From positions 372,001-436,000 of the forward strand of contig MU839091.1 in NCBI GenBank assembly GCA_030685235.1: 64,000 nt of DNA. The letters run 5' to 3'. Each line of letters opens with the position of its first letter. The stretch's first letter is position 1. The position numbers were made by a program, and so were the translations under genes. Source of the stretch: Copromyces sp. CBS 386.78 (lineage: Eukaryota; Ascomycota; Sordariomycetes; Sordariales; Sordariaceae). Shown piece by piece: positions 27,163 through 37,946 of this stretch. The notes under the pieces were generated by a model. It saw nothing but the letters and a program-made list of their open reading frames with translations. It made no database searches and had not been told where the DNA came from.

Positions 27163-29778
27163 ATGCAACAGCAAATAGAGATGGGTTATCACCGAGCTAA
27201 GGGTACCAGGGAGACCATGACTATCATGGGTCCCCGTCCAGACCCCTCAGGAACATCATCTTCTACACCTCGCCCTGCTCAGTCGGGAAGGAAAGGGTCG
27301 AAGAAAGTCAGAACTGGATGTCTAACCTGCCAGTAAGTCCGAGCTCCCCATCCCCAGCTGCCCAGTCTCGCAAAAAGCTTGGGGTAAATGAGTACATCAA
27401 CAACCGGATTTCCCCTTGACGCCCTCCATCAACTGGAATTATACCTGACACTCGCGCATAGAATCCGCAAAGTCAAGTGCGATGAGGCGAAACCACTTTG
27501 TGTCCGTTGCACAAAGACTGGCCGAAGATGCGATGGATACTTGGACGCAAAAACCATGGTCAGCAGGAGACCCCGAAGATCCGGCGGCGTGTCCCAGACC
27601 GGTGCCAACAACCCTCGCGGCTCGCTATCTGTCTTTTACGAATGGGCCTCTTCCGACGAAAAGCGTTCCTTTCACTTCTTCCAGGAAGTCACGGCACCTT
27701 GTCTTTCCGGTGACTTCGACGGTGCTTTTTGGCGTGTGCTTGTGCTCCAAATCTGCGAATCCGAACCAGCCGTGAAACACGCCATGTTGGCGGTTAGCAG
27801 CTTGCACGAGGTAATGGTACGCAGTGCGGTGGCACCCTACGTCGACATTACCGACAAGCAGTCATTTGCGCTATTCCAATACAACAAAGCCATTTCTTGT
27901 CTTTTGGACCGGATGCCAGACGTCGACTCCAGGCCCCTTGTACCACTTCTCACCTGCATCCTCTTCGTCTTTCTCGAGTTTATGCAATTCAAGGACGTCG
28001 AATCACTTATCCACTTAAACCAAGGGCATCAGATACTGAGTGAGCTCGAACAAAAGCCGTCGCGGCGGGGGAATCCCGAATTTGCGATCATACGGGATTA
28101 CATTGTTCCCATGTACACTCGAATCAGTCTGACGTTGTTGATGATCGGTGGAGATCCTACTGCTATACCAGTACCCTTGAAGACGTCGATCGACGTTCCG
28201 ATGACCTTCGAAACGATTGACCAAGTTCGGTACGCTCTACATGACTTTATGGAAGAGTGTCTCAGGTTCACAAAGAAATCAAAGCCGGCAAAGTATCAAC
28301 AAGTATCGCCAGAAGAACTGCGGGCACTGGAAGGGGAGCAGGATCTGTTGATGAGGAAGCTGTCCAGGTTTAACGTCGCATTCTCGCTCTTCCTTTCAAG
28401 AAACCAAAAACTTCTCCCACCGGGTTGTGTCGACCTGATCGAAATACACACCAAGACCATCCACATTTGGATATCAACAGCACTGAGCACCAACGAAACC
28501 GCCTTTGATGACCACATATCTTTCTTTTCCGCAATTATTCCCCGGGCAGCCGCCTTCATGGAAACTCGTTCCAACCCTATGACACGTGAAAATCAGACAA
28601 CCAAAGCCGGGACAATTACAGCAACAGGGACAACAGCCTCACCAACAGACGCACGCCGCTTCTCGGCCATGTTCACCTTCGAAACCCACGTCATAGCCCC
28701 CTTGTTCTTCGTCGCTATCAAATGCCGCCATCCCGAAGTTCGCCGCGCCGCCCTTGACCTTCTTCGTCGCAACCCCGCCCGCCGTGAGAATGTCTGGCGC
28801 GCCGACATTATGGCTTCGATAGCTGATTACACCATCAAGCTTGAGGAGAGACATTTGCACTCCCCTGACTCCGATTACGCACCATCACAACATACTTCTC
28901 CCCCAGACACAACGGGCTCGCCGTTCTCCTACCCTCTCGCCCCTGGTGAGATGTGGTCCGGCGAGCTACAAGACACGCCTTTCGGTTATAACGATCATGA
29001 CGGCACCGCAACCATAGTATCCTCGTCAGGATCCGGATCGGGATCAGTTGGCTCAGGAACATTCGACCTCGCCCAGTTGAACCTCAGCATGAGCCCGCAT
29101 GATCTCCCCGTTGACCCATCCCTGCTGCGCGCTGAAGATCAGCACTCAGTACATTCGCTCAGCGGTTGTTCCTACTCGGCTGCGTCGTCGTACGATATGG
29201 ATACTACTGAGCCCAGCGGCACGATGTACATGGACGTGGACGTAAACAATTCGCCAGTAACAGTTCCAATGACACTATCATCAGCAATTACCGCAACAAC
29301 ATTGACAGCCACAGTGCCAGCGACGTCACCGGCCTGGACAACCACGACCGGCACATATTCGACACCAAGCATCTTTCTCGAACCACCCACCCCGCTTGTT
29401 CAGAACCAACAACAACAGCAACACCAGATGAACTGGAGTCCCATCCCCACAACAAATGCCCACCACTCATATTCCACATCTCAATCACACTCGCAGTCGC
29501 CACATTCACGGAAACAATCATCCGGCATATCCTTCAGTCCCAGTCATTCACCGCCAGGAGCCCAAACCCAACAACGGATGCGCAGTCCCGACGCCCCCTA
29601 CGACGTCCCAGAACACTTCCGTGTGCATACGGCAGCGCTGATGTCGGACTGTGAGGACGGAAAAGAAGAGGGGACGGGTTCAAGGAGGAGGAGTAGCAGC
29701 AAGGTGGTTTTGCTAAGGAAGCTGAGGGGGTTGGGGTCTGAGTGGGACGTTCAGATGGAGTATTTGGCTGTTAGTTGA
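27163..29778 (+). CDS. Zn2Cys6 fungal transcription factor
   Basis: Two exons (27163-27332, 27462-29778) give 828 residues. The 129-nt intron (GTAAGT...CGCATAG, branch CCTGACAC) lies inside the zinc cluster. Splicing restores C53-X2-C56-X6-C63-X6-C70-X2-C73-X6-C80, reading GCLTCQIRKVKCDE then CVRCTKTGRRC, with the basic stretch SGRKGSKKVR before it. This is the canonical Gal4-type DNA-binding binuclear cluster. The middle (about 100-480) is an ordered, mostly helical fungal TF region. Residues from about 490 on are Ser/Thr/Pro/Gln-rich and probably an activation or disordered tail. Targets cannot be inferred. The ATG at 27163 is the first in frame after the upstream region and has context CAAGATGC. 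Role: nuclear regulator, pathway unknown. Confidence 0.9.
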
Positions 29779-30274
29779 ATGGGGTTTCGAGGCGGTCTAA
29801 GAGAAAAGAGAACGGGCTTGGGTGGCTATTGTTATACATGCATTTTAAGCGTCCTTTGGTCTTGAGGGTTGGGAGGAGATCTTTTACGTCAACATTGGAG
29901 AAGGGTAGGTGTCAGGGGACAAGGAAATGGAATGGACCAGAGATGAAACCCATACTTACGTAGATGGTATGGGTGAGGTTAAATTCAACTCAAAACAACA
30001 TCCAATCAATCAAGTAATTGCAGGTTTCTTGTCACTACATCGAACTTCCGGACACCCCTATTCATTTTCATCTACTAGGTTTATCATTCTATTTTGTGAC
30101 GTGACACGATCCCCTCCATCTCGTATTAAGAACGCCGCGGTAACACTTCATCCTCGAGACGCCCGTTAGCCAGCCCAAGCCCACAAAAGAGACAAAGATA
30201 CCGAACACCAACCGACCAGCCAAAACAAAAGACTTTCAAAACCCATCCCACGGCGAAGAAACAACAATCTCATA
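29779..30274. other. Convergent 3' intergenic region
   Basis: About 500 bp lies between the facing stops of the Zn2Cys6 factor and the thioredoxin-like gene. I see nothing in it beyond presumed 3' UTRs. Confidence 0.6.
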
Positions 30275-31243
30275 CTAAGCCTTCTCGTTCTTCTTCTTCG
30301 ATTTCACACTGCCATTCCCCTGCCCCGGCCCACCATACTGTTCCTCCAACACCTCCACCGCCCTCTTCAGATCCGGCACCTCACTCGCATCCTGCGGCAC
30401 ACCCACCCACCTCACAAACCCCATCCTATCCACGGCAAACGCTCCTCCCATCTGCCAGACACTGCCCGAACTGTACGTGCCCCCCGTCCTCTCATGCACA
30501 CTCATCCCTTTTCCATCCCCATGTCCATGCCCATTACCTCCCTCAGCACTAGAATTAGATCCCACACTAGCAGCCCTCGGCTTCTCCTTCCGTCCCCAAA
30601 TCCCCTCGGCAACACCCAGCTTGTAGGTATTCCACAGCGCCAGGGGTTTATACGCGTACCAGGTGGATGTGGTGCCCAGACCCCATTGGGCGTACAAAGC
30701 ACGGGACTCGTCGATGATCACGTCGGCTTCCCACCCGCCGCCGACGTCGACGACCCAGGCGTCGGTGTCTTGGGGGGAGGAGTGGGAGACGGCGAGGAAG
30801 TGCAGGTTGGGGTGTGAGATGGAGAGGGCGGTGAGGATGCGGAAGGCCTTTTCTGCGACTGTTTTTGGGTGGTGTAAGTCATGAAATTTAAAACAAGAGA
30901 GGAAGGATAGTGATGGGGGATAGATAGGTAGATGAAAGCAAAAGGGGGAAAGGAGGAGACAGAGAGAGAGACCGGAAAGAGACTTACAGGGACACCCACA
31001 ATGCCTCAAAAACAAAATCACCGCCGGCTTGGCGCTAGGGAACCGGATCTGTTCCGACTGGGGCGCCCTGCCACCCACCTGGGGAACGGGGGCTACATCG
31101 TGCGGATGCTTTTCGGCATCGTGTCGGTTGTGTTGGCTTTGGGCGTTCGCGGGGATAGTGGGTGGGAAGGTGGTGGTGTCGGATGAGGCCGAGGAGGGGG
31201 TGTACAGCTGTGGTACGCCGTCTTCGCCGGCGTAGATGGGCAT
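30275..31243 (-). CDS. Thioredoxin-fold AhpC/TSA_2-like (PRXL2-type) protein
   Basis: Two exons (31243-30988 and 30858-30275) give 279 residues. The unspliced frame is also open (322 codons), but a 129-nt intron (GTAAGT...AAAACAG, branch-like ATGACTTAC) converts an odd Leu/Phe-rich stretch into FLRHCGCPFAEKAFR. This is the active-site signature of fungal AhpC/TSA_2 thioredoxin-like proteins. It is followed by LHFLAVSHSS, DAWVVDVGG and, near the C-terminus, GGAFAVDRMGFVRWVG, all consistent with a thioredoxin/peroxiredoxin-like fold. The N-terminal 65 residues and a Gly/Ser/His insert (about 195-225) are low complexity. The C-terminus is Lys-rich (KSKKKNEKA). A redox role is expected from family, but no substrate or partner is known to me. 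No signal peptide or membrane segment remains after splicing. Confidence 0.85.
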   Translation of the reverse strand: MPIYAGEDGVPQLYTPSSASSDTTTFPPTIPANAQSQHNRHDAEKHPHDVAPVPQVGGRAPQSEQIRFPSAKPAVILFLRHCGCPCKSLSGLSLCLLLSPFCFHLPIYPPSLSFLSCFKFHDLHHPKTVAEKAFRILTALSISHPNLHFLAVSHSSPQDTDAWVVDVGGGWEADVIIDESRALYAQWGLGTTSTWYAYKPLALWNTYKLGVAEGIWGRKEKPRAASVGSNSSAEGGNGHGHGDGKGMSVHERTGGTYSSGSVWQMGGAFAVDRMGFVRWVGVPQDASEVPDLKRAVEVLEEQYGGPGQGNGSVKSKKKNEKA

Positions 31244-32265
31244 CCTTGAGCCTTTAATAAGAACCTATTTTACGATGATGGATTTTGTGTAGGAGTTGAA
31301 GGGCTGAGGAGGCGTGAAGGAGTTTAGGTACGATGAGAGAGTTTGTCGGTCAGGATGTTGATGATATGGGTTGGTGGCGTGGTGTAGGATTAAGGGCCAA
31401 GTTGTGTAAGTGCCCCTGGTAGGTGAGAAGGCTGTAGAATAGACAGTCAAGGTGATGCACAGGACGGTGTGTGTGTAGGTTAACGTGGACTTGTGAGGGT
31501 TGAAGCTGTTAAATAAGACTCAAGTGAGGTCATGGCTGTGCAATGATAATAACGGAAGTAGTAGTAGAAAACCGTTGGCCCGCGCTTCCCGAGCTCAAGC
31601 TACCTTATGCTCGACCGCCCATTGTGATCGTAGTGTGTGTGCATTTGTCCCTCGCTGTTCTTTGGAGGTTCTGGGCGAGTCTGCGGGTCACCGGGTAGCG
31701 ACGGAGGGGTACGTGCCCCGGGGTTTGTGGATTCGTACAGAAATAAGAGCAGCCTCCAGCTTACAAGCAAGATAACCATGAAACCAGCTCAATCCAATTC
31801 AAAAGACGTGTAGTTAACATCATTATGACTTATACCCGTTCGCCTTCCTTTTGTCAGTTATTGGGCTCATTCGCATTTGAGTGATGAATGGATTTTTGGA
31901 CAAAATGGAGACAGTATAGCGAGGCAGGTTCATATTGCAAGTCCCAATATTTTGTACACGCCATCGGCTCCTTGACCACTTTTCTTAGGTTGGACGCGAC
32001 CTCACATGTTTCCTTTCCCTTGAGAACTGTGTCTTGCGTCAATACTTTTCTCAGCAACCGCCTTTGAAACTGTTCTTGGATGAGGTCACGCCATGAACTG
32101 AATAGTCATCTAGCAATGATGTTTGTGCCATATATGTACAGAGGACATGGATTCGCCTGTTACTTATCAGTGCGACCGGTCACAGCATTTTCCCAGCTAT
32201 GTACATGCCACCTAGACCACACTCGGTGATTCCTCTGGGTCCCCAAACATATGGCCATACCTCAT
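31244..32265. other. Intergenic region between two minus-strand genes
   Basis: There is 1 kb between the start of the thioredoxin-like gene and the stop of the next gene. I see no supported gene; short frames of up to 91 codons carry no motif. Confidence 0.5.
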
Positions 32266-33628
32266 CTAGCTTGGCTGTCCTGAGGAGTTTTCTTGGGCAT
32301 ATGTCCTTACGGTGTCTTGAGTCTGAGGTGCTTCCTGCGCGTTGCCCGGTCCGCTACGTGACGCGCTAGGCTGTGGCTCCGATTGTGGCTGTGGTTGAAG
32401 ATGTGTGCGGATTGGAGCTCCAGGCAGGGGACGACGTGCGGTTTCATTTTGCTGGGGTTGCTGTGAATGTTGATGTTGGCCCAGGTCCTGCCCCTGATCC
32501 TGAGGCCGACTATCAAGAGACCTCTGGGGCAACAAGCCGGCTCTCTGAAGAGCATCCGGTAGGGCGTTGGTTACCCTTGGGTGATGTCTTCTGATGATCT
32601 CTCGTTGATCGTCATCGGATATCGACGGGTCATCCTCTGTGGCCGCCGTTGCTAGTGTCGGATCTGAGACAACGCCTTGGTTGCGACCATCTCTTTCCTC
32701 CTCCTCCTTCTCCCCGCCGTTGACACCCTGACCGTAACCACCCCCGCTATGATTGGGAAGGCTGTCAACTTGACAGTAGGCTCGATCGTCTCTTGACGAC
32801 GACAGTTTCCTTCGTTTATTGCTTCCATCATTTCTCAGCCCAACTGGCTGCTTACTTTTGGCGCCGGCGCCAGACCCCTATAACGAAATACCAAAGCCGA
32901 GGTCAGCAACGGTACTGGCCCTTTTTTTCGTGTACATCGCCGCAGGAATGATATGGATTCTGAGGATTTGTGTGATAAAAAGATAATCAAAACTGGACGG
33001 GTGTGCTCTGTGTGTATGACCTGGTTCAAGCTTTCTTGTTCTGGGGGGAATCAAACATGTCACGTCGCCCCGTTCGCCTCAATCTCACACACCATCTCCA
33101 GGCTTTCGCGCGTGACTTTGAGCGCGTCATTGATAACGGCCTGCGGAACCGCTAGGCTGGGTGCTGTCGTTGTCGCAGTGGGCAAGTTGCCGTTGGTGGT
33201 GTCGGCGCCGTTCGCTAGCTTCTTTCCGTTTACATCGCCTCCGTTGGCATCGTCCGAGGGAGCATTGGCTGTGTCGTGGCGCACATCTTCCAAGACTCGT
33301 CGAAGAAGGGCGGGGAAGGTACTGATTTCGCCGGAGCGGAGGAGGGCGAGGGCGTGGTTCTGGACCGTCGTAGGCCAGTTGGACGAGTGGGCATGCAGCG
33401 AATGCAAGAGGTGGTCTTGGATCCTGTTTGGGAAAACAACAAGGTGACCGGGTCAACGGGGTTCATCTTCAAAGGGACATGGGGACGGGTTACGTACTTG
33501 CCGACATGACCCTCTTCGATCAAGACCGAATTGATGGCAGACCGCAACTCAGGATCCAGGGTGGCAGGTGTGTAATTGGCTGCCGAGCCGGAAACCTTGA
33601 CGGGCGCCGACGAGTTCTTGCTTGCCAT
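32266..33628 (-). CDS. Hypothetical three-exon protein with NLS-like C-terminal half
   Basis: Proposed exons, reading leftward: 33628-33498, 33423-33093 and 32877-32266, giving 357 residues. Intron 1 is well supported (GTACGT...CAAACAG, branch CGTTGACC). Exon 2 encodes a helical region (IQDHLLHSLHAHSSNWPTT, ALALLRSGEISTFPALLRRVL). Exon 3 is a 203-codon open frame with no Met at all, preceded by a textbook acceptor (branch TGCTGACC, then TTATAG). It must therefore be an internal or terminal exon joined to something upstream. The phase-0 join to exon 2 uses a weaker GTGTGT donor at 33092; without that splice, the protein would end at 33060 (EIEANGAT). Exon 3 has an NLS-like NKRRKLSSSRDDR followed by an acidic, then a Gln/Pro-rich tail. 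I do not recognise the family. Exons 1-2 are reasonably sure; the join to exon 3 is tentative. Confidence 0.6.
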
Positions 33629-34883
33629 CGGAGCAAGGCGTGTGCTATACTATACAGCTGACGGTTTCGGGGATTCAAGGACGAGGCGCGAGGCTAGAAA
33701 CAACCGATCGGGGGAGGGTTGGCGGAAGGGTACGGTCGGGAGTCGGTTGAATCGGGTAACGGTTTTGGATGCCAATCTCATGGAAGTCAAGAAACGGAAA
33801 AGCTGGTAGTCGAATGTCGAAGAATGGTAAAAGGCGGTGCAAGTTGAAGAATGACTTTTCTGATGGAAAGCGAGTTGGGAACGCGGCGGACAATGAAGAC
33901 GAGGCTGGTGAGAGGAATGGGAAGTTCCAGTGGAGGTTCAGTTCATGCCAGGGGTCTGAAGTTACTGGGCAAGTAGGTACCTGGGTAAAGTCTAGGTGTT
34001 TAGCGTCTGTGCAGCAGCAGCATTGGTAAACAAGTAGGTACCTAGGTAGGTACATGTAGGTCCATGGTCAAGAGGCCAACTTTGAGGCTGGCCCGACCAA
34101 GTTCGTAATAATCCACTCAACTTCAACTTCATGCCATCTCATCCTTCTTCCTGCACTTACAGTACTCCGCAGACTGCATACCTCACTGCCACGGACAATC
34201 ATGCTCGATTTTTCATCAAACGAGCTGCAACTTTTGTTTCCTTGTTCTTTTTCTTTTCCCGGACTTCCTTCACCCCAGTTCGGCCACGGTGATGGAAGCT
34301 CGAGTCTCTGTAAACCCTCTTACTGCGCAGAGGTTTTTTACAAAAAGATCAAACAATGCTTTCAAATACATCTGTCCTCAGCTTCTTGTCCAAACACGGT
34401 GCTAACATTTTGTAGCAACCAATGTCGACCGGCGGTGCCGTACACTTCAACAAGTGAATAGCTGCTTCTTCTCCCATCACGCAACTCCATGGAGTATTAT
34501 TCCATCGTTATGTCCTGCCATGGTGATCCTCTTCTCCTTCACCATCATAGATTTTGCTGCTTATTATGGATATCATACCCTGATGGCACGCATTCTGCCT
34601 CTGCGCTGCATAAACGCAGCGCACATGTCCGCTACCTTGGCCACGGAGCATTTGAACCAGGAATTCCCTCCGGGCCGTTTCGTCATCTTGCCTCTGAGGT
34701 AAAACTTGGGAGATTCATATGCCATCTCTATGTGCCAGGTTTGCTCTGCCTGTGCCAGCAAAAATGAAGTGTTGCTTCCACGCCCGTCTTCAATTGCTTT
34801 AAAATACCATCCAAGTCAACACGGACTTGTTGTACCGTCTTGAGCAACTTCAGTATCAGCAAGTGTCTAGTCAGAAAACAGAC
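33629..34883. other. Divergent intergenic region with repeated GGTACCT elements
   Basis: This spacer lies between two divergently transcribed genes. The 13-mer CAAGTAGGTACCT occurs twice, at 33970-33982 and 34031-34043, the second continuing into AGGTAGGTACATGTAGG. No coding frame is supported. Confidence 0.6.
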
Positions 34884-36645
34884 ATGTCTTTGAATTGTCT
34901 CCGCACCAGCGTGGCGGCGGTCCTGCTTGTTGGCGGTGTCGCTGCCCTACCGCTCTCAACCGCAGACACGACTAGCCGGGACATCATCGTTTCCTCCTCG
35001 GCCAACTGGCAAGCTGTCTTCCAACAAGCCATCCATTTCATTCTTTCGGACATACGCTGACCTCTGCTCTTACAGCTATGGCGATCCACTTGGCACTCGT
35101 TGTATAACCTGGGATAACGCGTGGGCGGCATCGCTTCCACACCAGAAGATCAGACGTGATCTTTTTGTTTCTACCACTCAGGCCGGAGATGATGATGACG
35201 AGGACGATGACGAGGACGATGACGAGGACGAAGATGACGACGGTGACTCTAATGGTCACAACAACAACAACAATAGGCCCCCATGGGGCAATGGGCCTCC
35301 CCCTTGGCTTCGTAATGGTCAGGGCGGCCAGGGCCAGGGCGGCTTTGGCCAAAATGGTCAGCGTCAAGGTGGACAGCAGAACGGCGGCCAGAACCGAGGC
35401 AACCAGGAGCAAGGCCGTGGAAACGGCATTGCAAACCAGCAGGGAAATCGCCAGGGGAATCAGCAGGGCAACAACCGGCAATGGGGCCAGGGCGGCTTCG
35501 GCGGCCAGAACAACAACAACCAAGGCAACCGAAACGGCGGCCAAGGCAACAACCGAAACGGCGAAAATCAAGGCAATCAGCAATTCGGCAACCGCCAGGG
35601 CGGCTTCAACAATAACAACAACAACTATAGGAACGGCCAGCGCGAGGGCAACAACAACAATAACAACCAGCAGTTCGGTAACCGTCAAGGGGGCTTTAAT
35701 GGTCAGAACCAACAAGGCAATAACAACAACCGCAACCAGGGCAACAACCGGAACGAGGGGAACAACCGGAACGAGGGGAACAACCGCAACGAAGGGAACA
35801 ACCGCAACGAGGGGAACAACCGCAACGAGGGGAACAACCGCAACGAAGGGAACAACCGCAACGAAGGGAACAACCGCAACGAGGGGAACAACCGCAACGA
35901 GGGGAACAACCGCAACGAGGGGAACAACCGCAACGAGGGTCAAGGGGGATTCAATGGCCAAAACCAGCAAGGCTTCAACAACAACCAGCAGCAAAGGAAG
36001 GACCAGGGTCAGGCTGGCCATAACCAGAATCAGGACCACGGCAATGGCAATGGCAATCAGCAAGGTGTCAATAACCAAGGGCTGAACAACCAGCAGAATG
36101 GTAACCAGCAGGGTGCCAATGGTGCTCAAGGTGGCCAGAATGGTCAGGGTGCTGGTGGCCAACACCAGGAAATCCAACGGTCTGGTCAACAAGGTGTCCA
36201 GGGCGCCGGCGGTCAAAACGGCCTCGGGGGTCAACAGCAACAAAACCAGGGTAACCAAGGCCAGGGTGGCGATGGCGCCGGTGGCCAACAGTTAGGCAAC
36301 CAGGGGCAGCCAGGCTTCCCCGGCCGTCCCGGTGGCTTCGGCCTCGGAGGCGGCTACGGTGGCGCGCATCAAAGTCCTGCTGGCGTCGGTCAGGGGGCCG
36401 GCGCCGGCCAGGGTCAAAACGGTGGCGGCACCTTTGGTGGCCCGAATCAGAACCAAAACAACAATCACAATAATGTTGGTAATCGGGAAGGTGGTGCCCA
36501 AGGTCCTCAAGGCTTCAAAAATGGTGCCCAGCAGCAGGGGGAGTTTGGCAACCAGAATGGGCCCAGATCCGGTGGTGGACCAGGTGGTGGACGTCACCGT
36601 CTTCAGGGCTTTCAGAATCCTTACGCGAATCATCATAATGGCTAA
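34884..36645 (+). CDS. Secreted acidic / Asn-Gln-Gly-rich repeat protein
   Basis: Two exons (34884-35008, 35076-36645) give 564 residues. The first exon starts with a signal peptide (MSLNCLRTSVAAVLLVGGVAALP). Exon 2 has no usable start of its own and begins YGDPLGTRCITWDNAW. The only in-phase donor I find is a GC donor: CTG|GCAAGC at 35009. It pairs with branch CGCTGACC and acceptor CTTACAG, giving a 67-nt intron, a typical size here. Mature regions in order are a short Cys-containing head; an Asp/Glu block (about residues 80-98); then about 440 residues dominated by N, Q and G. These include eleven perfect GNNRNE hexapeptides and a Gly/Pro/Gln-rich C-terminus ending RLQGFQNPYANHHNG. Composition suggests an intrinsically disordered, possibly aggregation-prone or wall-associated extracellular protein. 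No known domain is recognised. Confidence 0.75.
35743..35940 (+). repeat. 18-bp tandem repeat, 11 copies, encoding (GNNRNE)11
   Basis: There are eleven contiguous 18-nt units of the form AACAACCGCAACGAGGGG. Variation is confined to a few positions (CGG/CGC and GAG/GAA), which are synonymous. It lies in frame in the Asn/Gln-rich gene. Near-identity of units points to recent expansion or homogenisation with selection for the peptide. Confidence 0.95.
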
Positions 36646-37447
36646 GGTACTAATGAAGAGTCTGTCAGAAGCGCGGTGGGTGAATCAGGGAAGTCTGTCA
36701 TGATGTCGGGGTGGGCAGGCAGTCTATTATCAGGGATAACAAATGGTGGTAAGCAGAAGAACAGGTGGGCGGCATGTATCTTATCAAGAGCGCTGGTAAT
36801 GTGGTCTTTTATGGCCAGGATAGTATGTAGCATGGTGCAAATGTAGGAAATCATTGCACAACTTGTGCGTTTGTACCATACCGACTTGCTGGCAGACGAA
36901 CGCATCCATAGGATGTTGGGCGCCGGGTTATCATGACGAGTGTTTGATTCAGGGCTGTCCAGAAGACCAGATTGACTACCAAACTTCTCTGTAATGGCGC
37001 AACTTACGAAGTCAACGAGTAAAGCAACCATAATTTGGTGTTCTCTCAATTCCAGTTTGTGTGAAAAGGAGAAGCCGATACTAGTCATCCGACACGTCGA
37101 ACGTTCGGAGTCGAAAGTTTGCTTTCAAAGTCAAGTCTTTGAAGCAGCCGTTGGTCTCCAACATCGACGCTTGATGGCTGACACTAAACGCAGGATCCCG
37201 GCATCTCTTCGTAGAGAGAATTGCCATGAAGTTTGCGGATTTCGCAATGTTCAGGTCCCGAGATATATAATTATCTTTGTGGAAGCTACTGGGAGGTAAT
37301 ACGTCTGACATCGTTCGACAGCCCCCCTCGAGTATACCAGCAAGAAGATCCCCGTTACTATCACGATAAGCGTCGTCACAAGAAGAGAAGATACCGTACC
37401 AGGACATTACTGCCATAGACTCACAGCCTCGAGAGACTGCACTCACC
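36646..37447. other. Intergenic region
   Basis: About 0.8 kb lies between two plus-strand genes. I see no supported gene; minus-strand frames of 132-148 codons here have no recognisable features. Confidence 0.5.
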
Positions 37448-37946
37448 ATGTCCAGTTCCAACCCAGCCAACAACAACACAATTTCCTACTCCACCACCGG
37501 AGGCAGTAAGTCCATTTGCTTTTCCCAAGTCTCCCCACCTTCATCAACCGCTTCCTCTTTCTTTGTCACCTTCCATTTCTCATACCATCCTCTTCTCCAC
37601 ATAAATCATCCCTACATATATCATACTCACAACCTTCCTCCCTCTCCCCTTTCTCAAAATAGCATCCTCCTCCTCCTCAGGCACAGCAACGGGCACCAGT
37701 TCCTTCACCCACAACATCGCCTCCACAACTACCACCACCCCCTACCTCACCACATCTACATCCAAACCCACAACTACACCCTCCACATCCGTCTTCCCAG
37801 GCAGCTGCATCTACCCAGGGCGACAAACCAAGTTCACCGAGCACTTTGAGTACAGCGAGTGGAAGAACATGCCGAGCGTGGTTGACCACAGCAAACACTT
37901 TGAGTTGATGGCTGTGGGTGTTGAGCATGAGAAGAAAGAAGCATAG
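37448..37946 (+). CDS. Small Thr/Ser-rich hypothetical protein
   Basis: Two exons (37448-37505, 37663-37946) give 113 residues. Intron: GTAAGT donor and a CAAAATAG acceptor, 157 nt. Exon 2 has no upstream start codon in frame, so it is invisible to simple ORF finding. The protein starts MSSSNPANNNTISYS, continues with a Ser/Thr-rich linker (about residues 20-62), and ends in an ordered-looking segment: CIYPGRQTKFTEHFEYSEW, then MPSVVDHSKHFELMAVG and VEHEKKEA. No signal peptide or membrane segment is present. The ordered tail with conserved-looking aromatic and His residues suggests a real gene rather than chance, but I do not recognise the family. It is followed at once by low-quality-looking sequence and an assembly gap. 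Confidence 0.65.

Noticed and set aside
35038..36288. 416-codon Val/Leu/Ala-rich minus-strand frame
   Set aside because: It is antisense to the Asn/Gln-rich repeat gene. Asn/Gln codons read as Val/Leu on the other strand, so it mimics a membrane protein.
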